52,290 bases of DNA, taken from [Eubacterium] yurii. Lineage in GTDB: Bacteria; Bacillota; Clostridia; Peptostreptococcales; Filifactoraceae. The translations under genes and the position numbers were made by a program. The notes beneath the pieces are model-generated. The model ran no database searches, was not told where the DNA came from, and saw nothing but the letters and a program-made list of their open reading frames with translations. Location: positions 1 through 52,290 of the forward strand of contig FUZS01000020.1 in NCBI GenBank assembly GCA_900167215.1, given 5' to 3'. Shown one piece after another: positions 18,172-25,608 of this stretch (position 1 is its first letter; each line of letters opens with the position of its first letter).

Positions 18172-19158
18172 TTACATATTTTTCATGCTGTATTGATTTT
18201 TGTATCTCAATAATATCGCTATAATAGACATTACAACAAGATAAACAGCTATAGCAAAAAAAGAAGTATAACTTGCTACATAACTGTTGCTTGGAAACAA
18301 CAGATATACCCACCTTAGACTTTGTATCCCTGTCATAAATAGAGATATAGTGGACATCATTACCACAATTGGCATAGTTTTTATAAAAACATCTCTCTCC
18401 AATACAGACACTATTATAAATGCAAATAGCAACAATATAACATTGTATATGGCAAAGTTTAAAATATTTACAGATTTGCCCAATAATGTAGTAGGAAGGA
18501 ATACGAAAAAATTAACTGCCATTCCGCTTAATACAAACAAAGATTTGTTTTTCCTACCTGCAAATGTCGAAAAAAACTCACTCCTATCAGTAATAATGAA
18601 GTAGTCCAGGCAAAGCAGAAGCATAGATATAAACAGAAGTAATGCTGATGATTCTCTAAGAGGAAAAATCTTTGAAATATCACGCTCCACATACTTAAAT
18701 CTGTAAGTACGTCCTATCTGCGAGTCAAACATCTTTTGGTAATCAGCCTTATTTAATTTCAATAAATCCATGGTATATTTTTCTGATAGAATTTCAAAAT
18801 AAGTGCTGTAAAAATCTTCCTTTGCCACTTCACTGAACTTATCATCACTCCCATATAGAGTAAAGGGAACTTTTTTGCTCAAATCTATAGAAAAACCGTA
18901 TGAAATTTTCTTTTTTTTCACATCATCTTGTAAGGAAGAGAGATTGTCATACTTATAATACTTGAAATATGAATTTTTTGCTAATAATTTCTCTGTCAAA
19001 TTCTCATCATAGCCTTGAGAGTAGATACCAATTTTTATATTACCCGGCACTGTCAAATCGCTGTTTTGATATAAAAAACATAGGATAAGTGAACAAAGGC
19101 AAACTATGACAAATAATGGAGTGCTTATATATCTTTTGACAAATATTAAAAATTTCAT
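18172..19158 (-). CDS. ABC-2 type transporter membrane subunit (second half-permease of the locus)
   Basis: 328 aa. One membrane helix at about 13-30, an extracellular domain (about 31-175), then five or six helices to the C-terminus. This is the ABC-2/YhgE-like layout and parallels the neighbour at 19585 (TM, soluble loop of similar size, TM bundle), although identity is low. No ATPase motif. It should pair with the other half-permease and with the ATPase at 22117-22710 to export an unknown substrate. It is separated from the rest of the locus by a 426-bp leader with its own promoter. Function beyond ABC-2 export is not recognised. Confidence 0.65.
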   Translation of the reverse strand: MKFLIFVKRYISTPLFVIVCLCSLILCFLYQNSDLTVPGNIKIGIYSQGYDENLTEKLLAKNSYFKYYKYDNLSSLQDDVKKKKISYGFSIDLSKKVPFTLYGSDDKFSEVAKEDFYSTYFEILSEKYTMDLLKLNKADYQKMFDSQIGRTYRFKYVERDISKIFPLRESSALLLFISMLLLCLDYFIITDRSEFFSTFAGRKNKSLFVLSGMAVNFFVFLPTTLLGKSVNILNFAIYNVILLLFAFIIVSVLERDVFIKTMPIVVMMSTISLFMTGIQSLRWVYLLFPSNSYVASYTSFFAIAVYLVVMSIIAILLRYKNQYSMKNM

Positions 19159-19250
19159 ATTTCGCCTCGAATCTTGGTAATCAATACAGTAAAATTTAAA
19201 ATCATTTTTATATTAATGTAGTGCTTTTATCATCTATAGTTTCTTCTTTT

Positions 19251-19316
19251 TTAAAAATTATATAACTTATTTTTTACTGAATTTAAAATTAATTTTAATG
19301 CACTACTTTTTTTCAT
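19251..19316 (-). CDS. 21-codon reading frame in the leader of the second half-permease
   Basis: ATG at 19316 is preceded by a strong AAGGAGAG (19319-19326) with ideal spacing, and the frame closes at TAA 19251. The product is 21 residues, beginning MKKSSALKLIL, with five lysines, no acidic residue and a hydrophobic face. It lies between a leader hairpin and the permease start. It may be a regulatory leader peptide, a small cationic secreted or toxic peptide, or the remnant of a permease N-terminus. No homology is known to me. It was too short for routine ORF calling. Confidence 0.45.
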   Translation of the reverse strand: MKKSSALKLILNSVKNKLYNF

Positions 19317-19332
19317 AACTCTCCTTAAATTC

Positions 19333-19372
19333 TAAAAGGGATCTATCCTCCGCAGAGAAAAAACCCCTTTTA
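19333..19372 (-). other. Leader hairpin ahead of the 21-codon ORF
   Basis: TAAAAGGG (19333-19340) is complementary to CCCTTTTA (19365-19372) around a 24-nt loop that itself contains CTCTGCGGAG, which can form a small inner stem. On the minus-strand RNA it ends just before the ribosome binding site of the small ORF. It could terminate transcription arriving from 19585 or act as a translation or attenuation element. Confidence 0.5.
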
Positions 19373-19501
19373 ATGACTAATTTAAGAACAGAATTCTATC
19401 ATAAATATTCAGGTTTGTCAATTTGCTCTTTCGTAACATAAATTATCAAAAGAAAAAAGACAATCTCCGCATATAATCAGCTTTTTTCGCTTTTCACAAC
19501 T

Positions 19502-19531
19502 ATTATATCATATTTGACGCAAAAAAATCAA
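19502..19531 (-). promoter_or_regulatory. Internal promoter of the ABC-2 locus
   Basis: Minus strand: TTGATT (19526-19531), 18 nt, TATAAT (19502-19507) with TG one base upstream of the -10 (extended -10). Predicted start near 19495 gives a leader of about 335 nt before the permease and about 180 nt before the small ORF. It makes the downstream permease independent of the upstream operon. Confidence 0.7.
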
Positions 19532-19584
19532 TAACGCCAAGAATAATCTCGCCATTATTATAAATCCGGCGTGTTAATTTTATA

Positions 19585-20646
19585 CTAAGCTATCCTATAC
19601 TTCATCCTTGCAATAATGCCAAGTGCTATGCAGTATATCAAAAATATTGACCACGATATGATGCTGTCTGCAAGTATCAGATTAATCGGTGAAAAAAACA
19701 TAGATGTAAAAACTGACAGTCTCGGTATAAAAAGCCCGCAGCTTAAAGTAGACAACATACAAAGTATCAATATCAAAAAACTGCTGAATCTGTCCATATA
19801 GGAATAAGAAGCCTCTAAAATAAAGGAAGCAAAAATACAAAGTATCATAGTCTTAACAACAAAAATGTAAGACAGCTCAACTTTTAATATCACCATAGCT
19901 ATAAGGCTTATAAAAAATAAGATGACAAAATTAGAGCAAATCTCTGACATTATCATAGTCATCACATTTTTACCTCTTACTATAAAGTGTGAATAAAAGT
20001 TGCTCTTATTTCTGATTTTTAAACTTGCCATTATCATAGTCATAATAAGTATGCAGATGTATACTTGCATCATAAGATTTGATTCATCATTTTTTACCTC
20101 TTCAAAATTATCATATCTGGAAGAAACTGTAGACAAAAAATAAGAATTTAACTTCTGATTCCTGTCTGCCGCATCCTCACCTCCCATAGCATCCGAGATG
20201 TAAATATTTCCCTGTGTATACGAGAGCATATGTGCAGAGCTTTCAGTAAGAGATGTAAATATACCCTTTTGTAGTTGAGAGATATTTGGCGAAAACTCGA
20301 TTACTGCGCTTTTATTTTCGCTACTTATTATACTTTGATAAAAGCCTTCCGGAACAGATATCAATATATCTATCTCGCCATTTTTTAACTTTTGCCTTGA
20401 CAATTTTTCATCATCTGATGTTGAAAGTATCAGATTTTTACCTGTACTTTTCGTATTGTTTATCAGCATGGTTATAAGATAATTTTTTTCGTCCTTATCT
20501 GCAAAATATATCTCTAATGATACCTTAGAGTTTTGCAAATTTTTAAAAATCATATAAAAACCGCCCATAAATATGAGCAGTATGGCACATATTATGGGCA
20601 TTATTCTTATTTTTGATTTTAATGAAAATATAAAAAATTTCATCAT
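19585..20646 (-). CDS. ABC-2 type transporter membrane subunit (first half-permease)
   Basis: 353 aa. N-terminal helix (about 15-33), extracellular domain (about 34-190), then six helices (about 193-350). The layout matches ABC-2 exporters of the YhgE/DrrB class. It follows the anchored exoprotein gene by 13 nt in one transcript with the ATPase (22117) and is therefore assigned to that transporter. The substrate is unknown; neighbours do not resemble lantibiotic or teichoic-acid genes. Similar in architecture to the 328-aa protein at 18172, so the two probably form a heterodimer. Confidence 0.7.
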   Translation of the reverse strand: MMKFFIFSLKSKIRIMPIICAILLIFMGGFYMIFKNLQNSKVSLEIYFADKDEKNYLITMLINNTKSTGKNLILSTSDDEKLSRQKLKNGEIDILISVPEGFYQSIISSENKSAVIEFSPNISQLQKGIFTSLTESSAHMLSYTQGNIYISDAMGGEDAADRNQKLNSYFLSTVSSRYDNFEEVKNDESNLMMQVYICILIMTMIMASLKIRNKSNFYSHFIVRGKNVMTMIMSEICSNFVILFFISLIAMVILKVELSYIFVVKTMILCIFASFILEASYSYMDRFSSFLILILCMLSTLSCGLFIPRLSVFTSMFFSPINLILADSIISWSIFLIYCIALGIIARMKYRIA

Positions 20647-20659
20647 TAATCACCGAGTC

Positions 20660-22120
20660 TTATCTCATTGAATTCATCATAGTCATCAATCCGCTGTAGT
20701 TGTTTTTCAAATTTTTATTAACATCAAGTACAAATTTCGTCAATTCTGTTTCATCAAGTTTCAATACTTCTATAGAATCTCCTACAGCTTTAATATCCGG
20801 TTTAGTTGCAGATGTTTCAATAGCTCCGCTAAACTTAAGTTCCTGACCTGAACCACTATGAATTTCTAAGCTTTCAATATCAAATTTATAGCTTTCTCCC
20901 TTTTTCACATCTGTATATTTGCCTTTAAGATTAAAAATCTCACTTGCACCATCCTTTAGATTCATACTTAGTTCCTTTGAATCTTTTTTATAAGATGTGC
21001 TTAATTCTGTTGTATTAACAAAATCTAAGACAAGAGTATTTTCCTTATCCCCAGTCTTCATCTCAAAATTTATTTTCTCATTAGGTGCATTATCTCCACT
21101 CGGATAGATGACAATCTTATCTGTTAAATTCTTATTTCCTGCAAATAAGAAATTAACAGTTTCTTTATTTTCTCCTTGGATGGATATAATTACAGGTATA
21201 CCCTTACTTGATACCAGTTTAAAATTTATTTTTTCAGGCATTTTATATTTTTCTATCTCTTCTTTTACCTTCTTAAAGCTGTTTTGATAATCTTCATCTT
21301 GAAGTCCTGAAATTTGAGATTTTTGCACCACTTCATAGAAATCTACAACTTTCAAAAGTAGAGCCTTGAAATCTTTAGAGTCAACTTCGATATTGACTTG
21401 TTCAAGATTTTCTCTTGTAGAACCTTCTTCTTTCAACTTGTCAGCAAAAGCTTTTTCAACTTCCACTTTTTCAACCTTGGCATTTTTTTCTAATGCTGTA
21501 AGTTCAGGACTGATATGCTTTTCAAATTCTGCTTTAAACTTTGAAGGATTTGAATAATCAGAAAACAGATTAACTTTTAAATCCTTATATTTTTCAACTG
21601 ATGAATTATCAGCATTTCCTGACATCTTTTTAAATGTGTCACTTTGTATATCCTTACCCAAAGTATCAAAATTTACCTTTATAGGTTTTTCATACATTGT
21701 AGGGATATTTAAGAACATTTCATTATTTATAGCAGTAATTGTCATATTTAAAGCTGCTCCCATGGCTCCGACATCAAATTGCATCAGCATTTTCTTGGCA
21801 TTAGGATCGGATTTTATATCCATTCCCAATTTTATATTGCCAATAGGTTGCACATCGCCTGACAATTTCAGATCAGCTGAATATACACCGTCTTTTTGTA
21901 CTTTTTCATTAAATTGTTTCAGCCCCAAGTCAGGCATAAAGTCATCCATGGTATTTGTAAATTCATTTCCTATTATATCAAGAGTCTTAAGTACTCCGTC
22001 ATTACTTCCCGATGTACCGCCTCCACCTTGTGAAAACGCATATACCAAGCCTAAAACTGCAATTACAGCGACTACTATACCTATTACCTTGGCATTTGCC
22101 GCTCCTAATCTTTTTTTCAT
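20660..22120 (-). CDS. Membrane-anchored exported protein of the ABC-2 locus, function unknown
   Basis: 486 aa. A signal-anchor (residues 11-30) is followed by a Gly/Ser linker (GGGGTSGS) and a large beta-rich domain with alternating charged strands; no cysteine lipobox is seen, so it is a membrane-anchored protein rather than a lipoprotein. The body is unlike enzymes I know; it may be an extracytoplasmic partner of the transporter that binds, shields or senses the exported substrate. Its ATG overlaps the end of the ATPase gene by 4 nt, showing translational coupling, and the permease follows 13 nt later. Homologues would be expected next to ABC-2 genes in related Clostridia if the link is real. 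Confidence 0.6.
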   Translation of the reverse strand: MKKRLGAANAKVIGIVVAVIAVLGLVYAFSQGGGGTSGSNDGVLKTLDIIGNEFTNTMDDFMPDLGLKQFNEKVQKDGVYSADLKLSGDVQPIGNIKLGMDIKSDPNAKKMLMQFDVGAMGAALNMTITAINNEMFLNIPTMYEKPIKVNFDTLGKDIQSDTFKKMSGNADNSSVEKYKDLKVNLFSDYSNPSKFKAEFEKHISPELTALEKNAKVEKVEVEKAFADKLKEEGSTRENLEQVNIEVDSKDFKALLLKVVDFYEVVQKSQISGLQDEDYQNSFKKVKEEIEKYKMPEKINFKLVSSKGIPVIISIQGENKETVNFLFAGNKNLTDKIVIYPSGDNAPNEKINFEMKTGDKENTLVLDFVNTTELSTSYKKDSKELSMNLKDGASEIFNLKGKYTDVKKGESYKFDIESLEIHSGSGQELKFSGAIETSATKPDIKAVGDSIEVLKLDETELTKFVLDVNKNLKNNYSGLMTMMNSMR

Positions 22121-22710
22121 GATAACTCCTCCAAAATTCCGTTTTTCAAGTTAAACTTTTTCTTTGCCATATCGGCTGCATCACTTAAATGAGTCGTATA
22201 TATGATACTTGCTCCACCATCTACAAGCTCACTAAGTTTTTTTAAAAACACCCCCCTGTTATCTGCATCCAGACCCACAAAAGGCTCATCAAGTACCAAC
22301 AAATCACATCTTTGGACCAAGGCTATAAATAGCGAAATTTTTCTTTTAGTTCCTCCGGAGCAATTTTTGACCTTGACATTTAAAATATCAGAGATGCAAA
22401 ACTCATCTCTCATATCATTATCCACTTTTTCATCGTATTTGTCAATAAAAAGCCTTAGATTATCTTTTACACTCAATTCATCAAGCAGTATATTATCCTG
22501 CGGAAGATAAAATATCTTGAGGTCTTTTTTATATTTAATCTCTCCACTGTACTTTTTGAGTTTGCAAATACATTTTAAAAAAGTAGACTTACCTGCAGCA
22601 TTTTCACCGAGTATACAGATACTTTGCCCCTCGTCTATTGAAAGAGATATGGATTTAAGTATAACATTTTTTTTATAATTTGTACTTAAATTTGAAATAC
22701 TTACATACAT
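22117..22710 (-). CDS. ABC transporter ATP-binding protein (ABC-2 export type)
   Basis: 197 aa from ATG 22710; the in-frame GTG (22719) and ATG (22716) overlap the ribosome binding site AGGTG. Motifs: Walker A GENAAGKST (near 36-44), Q-loop YLPQDN, signature CSGGTKRK (near 116-123, the SGG-x-KRK form typical of drug and polysaccharide exporters), Walker B LLVLDEPFVGLD, and H-loop TTHLSD. It is small because the C-terminal regulatory part is absent. First gene of the operon ATPase, anchored exoprotein, half-permease, and probably the distal half-permease. Confidence 0.85.
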   Translation of the reverse strand: MYVSISNLSTNYKKNVILKSISLSIDEGQSICILGENAAGKSTFLKCICKLKKYSGEIKYKKDLKIFYLPQDNILLDELSVKDNLRLFIDKYDEKVDNDMRDEFCISDILNVKVKNCSGGTKRKISLFIALVQRCDLLVLDEPFVGLDADNRGVFLKKLSELVDGGASIIYTTHLSDAADMAKKKFNLKNGILEELS

Positions 22711-22749
22711 ACACATCACCTGAGACCATCATATCACAGATAATATAAA

Positions 22750-22783
22750 AAAACCTGTAAGAATAAATTTTCTTACAGGTTTT
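22750..22783 (-). terminator. Terminator of the diguanylate cyclase transcript
   Basis: AAAACCTGTAAGA (22750-22762) and TCTTACAGGTTTT (22771-22783) are perfect 13-bp arms around an 8-nt loop, ending in T-rich DNA on the minus strand. It lies about 110 nt past the stop of the 22891 gene and just ahead of the ABC operon. Confidence 0.88.
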
Positions 22784-22890
22784 ATAATGATTAGCTACTT
22801 AATTATCTTATTTACTCTATGTTTAATTTTAGCCTTGTTTTCTATCTACGATAATTAAAAACTTCTGTTTTTTTATAAATTAAGCTATTT

Positions 22891-23967
22891 CTATGCTATA
22901 AAATATTGATTTTTTCCATTTACCTTTGACTTATACATAGCATCGTCAGCACGTTTATACATATTTTCATAGAGATTTTTCTTATCTGTATCTGAAAATA
23001 CTATACCTACACTTGCTGATACCATAACACAAACACCATATTTGTCTATAGCTATAGGAAATTTATCCATAAACTCTCTAATTTTTTCTAAAAACTCATC
23101 TCTATCTTTTACATAATCGGAAAACAGTAAAAATTCATCTCCACCCAACCTTGATATGCAACTTACATCCTTAAAACACTCCTTAAGTATCCCGGCAACT
23201 TCTGTCAACAGTTCATCTCCAAAGATATGTCCAAAACTGTCATTTACTTTTTTAAAATTATCCAAGTCTATAATTACCATTGAAGAAAGTCTATTTTTCC
23301 CCTCGACCGAAGTCACATATTTCTGAACATATCTCCTGTTATATAGCTTTGTCAGAAAGTCTATATTATTTTCTATAATGAGATCCTTTTTATATTCAAA
23401 CTCTCTATATTTTAAAGTAGAAAACACAATATTTATACCTATTGACACTATAACAACAAAAAAATTATCAACAATTATATCGAATACATAAGGAATACTT
23501 GGAGCTCTATTAGATAATATATAATGAGCCGAATTTACAAGACCGAATCCTACTATCATAATTATATGAGTTATAGGAATAATATTTGTGATTGACATAA
23601 ACATGATACTTGATGCAATCAAAGTATATGAGATGTTAGAGTACAAATCCATAAGACACAATACACCTAACATCAATATGCTTCGTATCAGAGTGACAAT
23701 TAGTGCCTTATCGACATGATATTTTACATATTTTTCCACTATTAAAAAATCAAGGAGGGATATAACTACCATACAGAGGCAAAGAACTGAAGAAAATCCG
23801 GTTTTTTCCACATTAAAATAATTTCTTAATTTCATATAAATAAAATATACAAAAAATATAATAAATACACTTATTGAAAACATATTTTCCATATTCACCA
23901 CATATTGCAGTATATCATCTTTATATATTTTGTATTTTTCTCTGAAACTAAATATGTTACTCATCAT
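22891..23967 (-). CDS. Diguanylate cyclase with multi-helix membrane sensor (GGDEF)
   Basis: 358 aa. Six or so membrane helices (about 29-185) without a recognised sensor name are followed by a GGDEF domain (200-358). Conserved features: DFLTKLYNRR (203-212), DLDNFKKVND (234-243, metal Asp), intact GGDEF (275-279) and a late SVGI segment. The enzyme should make cyclic di-GMP from two GTP. The allosteric RxxD inhibitory site expected five residues before GGDEF is absent, so product inhibition is probably weak. It starts 8 nt after the metallophosphoesterase stop, so the two are co-transcribed; no c-di-GMP phosphodiesterase is nearby. Confidence 0.92.
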   Translation of the reverse strand: MMSNIFSFREKYKIYKDDILQYVVNMENMFSISVFIIFFVYFIYMKLRNYFNVEKTGFSSVLCLCMVVISLLDFLIVEKYVKYHVDKALIVTLIRSILMLGVLCLMDLYSNISYTLIASSIMFMSITNIIPITHIIMIVGFGLVNSAHYILSNRAPSIPYVFDIIVDNFFVVIVSIGINIVFSTLKYREFEYKKDLIIENNIDFLTKLYNRRYVQKYVTSVEGKNRLSSMVIIDLDNFKKVNDSFGHIFGDELLTEVAGILKECFKDVSCISRLGGDEFLLFSDYVKDRDEFLEKIREFMDKFPIAIDKYGVCVMVSASVGIVFSDTDKKNLYENMYKRADDAMYKSKVNGKNQYFIA

Positions 23968-23975
23968 ATTTCCTC

Positions 23976-24815
23976 TTAATCTCTTTTCAAACTTGTTATG
24001 ACCACTTCAGGTCTGTTGAAAAGTCGAAATGTAAAAATAGTCCTGCCTAAACCTCTGCTTATTATAACTGTGGTATTTTCTTTTACATGCATTCCGGATG
24101 TATATTTAGGGAAAAAACCCTCTGCAGGACTGAGTATTCCCTTGCCAAAAAGTCTTATCTGCCCTCCGTGAGCATGACCGCTAAATACCAAGTCAACCTT
24201 ATTTCTCGAATATATATCAATCTTATCTGGTCTATGCGAAAGTAAGATCCCGAATTTCTCATCATTCATACTTTTCTTCATCTTATCAAGTTCTTCCTCA
24301 AATATGGAGTATCTCAAAGATTTATGATAAAAAGCAGGGTCTTTAAGACCATAGATATATATCTCTTCATAATCATTCCTTATAATATCGACCATATTGT
24401 CGATAATCTTTATACCAAAGCCTTCTATTATTTTTCTGTGAGTCTCCCAGTTTTTATCTTTATACTCGTGATTACCTGTTACTAAATATACCTTATGCGT
24501 CTTCGAAATATTTTGCAGAAAGTTTAGCGAATTTTCTATTTTCCCATTGTAATAATAGTAAATGTCTCCTGTTACAACTATTATGTCGGGATTTTCGTCA
24601 TCTATTATTCTTATCAGATTTTTATTATCCCTTCCAAATGTCTTGTCATGCAAATCCGAAATTTGTATTATTTTAAATCCGTCAAAAGATTTAGGAATTT
24701 TTTTTGACTTATAAATATACCTTGTTTTTTCCAAGAAATTATTTTCACAATATATTATCAAGATGATAGCAATAAGTAGCATTAACAATAAAATCAGCTT
24801 CATTAAGAAAGTCAT
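23976..24815 (-). CDS. Membrane-anchored calcineurin-like metallophosphoesterase (YkuE type)
   Basis: 279 aa from ATG 24815. A longer frame starting at 24857 is rejected because it would run through the rex terminator; GGAG with good spacing precedes 24815. An N-terminal helix (about 3-22) anchors the protein. Metal ligands are all present: D54 and H56 (ISDLHD), D84 (VTGD), GNHE (114-117), H194 (SHRP) and GHAHGG (213-218). The YkuE/YaeI branch acts on UDP-glucosamine-lipids or other phosphoesters; the substrate here is undetermined. It lies between rex and the diguanylate cyclase on one strand. Confidence 0.85.
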   Translation of the reverse strand: MTFLMKLILLLMLLIAIILIIYCENNFLEKTRYIYKSKKIPKSFDGFKIIQISDLHDKTFGRDNKNLIRIIDDENPDIIVVTGDIYYYYNGKIENSLNFLQNISKTHKVYLVTGNHEYKDKNWETHRKIIEGFGIKIIDNMVDIIRNDYEEIYIYGLKDPAFYHKSLRYSIFEEELDKMKKSMNDEKFGILLSHRPDKIDIYSRNKVDLVFSGHAHGGQIRLFGKGILSPAEGFFPKYTSGMHVKENTTVIISRGLGRTIFTFRLFNRPEVVITSLKRD

Positions 24816-24829
24816 ATTTTCTCCATTTA

Positions 24830-24868
24830 AAAAGTGTTTAACGCCAAGAAAAGACATTAAACACTTTT
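24830..24868 (-). terminator. Terminator or attenuator between rex and the metallophosphoesterase
   Basis: AAAAGTGTTTAA (24830-24841) and TTAAACACTTTT (24857-24868) are perfect 12-bp arms around a 15-nt loop, followed by T residues on the minus strand. It begins 3 nt beyond the rex stop and ends 15 nt before the next start codon, so it occupies the entire gap. Any downstream expression from the rex promoter must read through it. Confidence 0.85.
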
Positions 24869-24871
24869 AGC

Positions 24872-25537
24872 TTAATAATTGTAATTGTCATTATTCATCA
24901 TATATGATAGTACGAACAATGAGTCAGATAATCTAACATTTTCAACTTTAATATCCTTGTTGATATTTATATCTGCCGGAGCAAAGTTCCATACCCCTTT
25001 AATCTTAGAGTTTTCTATAATGTTTATTATCTTAGGCACTGCATCTTTAGGTACGCATACTATCGCTATGCTGATGTCGTTTTTCTTGATAAACTCTTTT
25101 GCTTTTGAAACATCAAGTACATCTATTGAGTGAATTGTATTTCCTACGAGGCTTGGATTAACATCAAATATTGCCTCTATCTTAAGTCCATATTCTTTGA
25201 AAAATGCATAGTTGCATATTGCCTGACCTAAGTTTCCGGCTCCGAATATTACTGCTTTGTACGTCTGATTGAGTCCGAGGATGTCACATATTTCAGAAAA
25301 TAAAAAGTCAACTTCATACCCTGCGCCCTGTTTACCGAATCCACCGAAATTATTGAAATCCTGCCTGATTTGAGATGCTGTAAAGCCTGTAATTTTGCTT
25401 AGTTCCTTTGAAGATATTCTCTCTATGCCTTTTTCCTTTAGCTCCAAAAGATAGCTATGATATCTCGGCATTCTTCTTATCACGTTATTAGATACTTTTT
25501 TATCGTTGTGATATGTCTTTTTGTTTTTGCGTTCCAT
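24872..25537 (-). CDS. rex: Redox-sensing transcriptional repressor Rex
   Basis: 221 aa, normal Rex length. N-terminal winged helix (about 20-85) with RRMPRYHSYL and TGFTASQIRQDFNNFGGFGKQG, the Rex DNA-recognition region. A Rossmann domain follows with GAGNLG (99-104), plus AIFDVNPSLVG and a C-terminal helix used for domain swapping. Rex senses the NADH/NAD+ ratio and represses fermentation genes when NAD+ is high. A well placed AGGAGG precedes the ATG. I see no clear palindromic Rex box upstream of this gene or of the iron alcohol dehydrogenase at 50555. A hairpin directly follows the stop. Confidence 0.96.
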   Translation of the reverse strand: MERKNKKTYHNDKKVSNNVIRRMPRYHSYLLELKEKGIERISSKELSKITGFTASQIRQDFNNFGGFGKQGAGYEVDFLFSEICDILGLNQTYKAVIFGAGNLGQAICNYAFFKEYGLKIEAIFDVNPSLVGNTIHSIDVLDVSKAKEFIKKNDISIAIVCVPKDAVPKIINIIENSKIKGVWNFAPADININKDIKVENVRLSDSLFVLSYMMNNDNYNY

Positions 25538-25608
25538 AATAACCTCCTTATTTCACAATTATCCAATTAAAAATTGTCCGAAATAGAATTTTCATAACAT
25601 AAAAACAT

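Noticed and set aside
24816-24857. N-terminal extension of the metallophosphoesterase
   Set aside because: It would be translated through the rex terminator; GGAG supports 24815.
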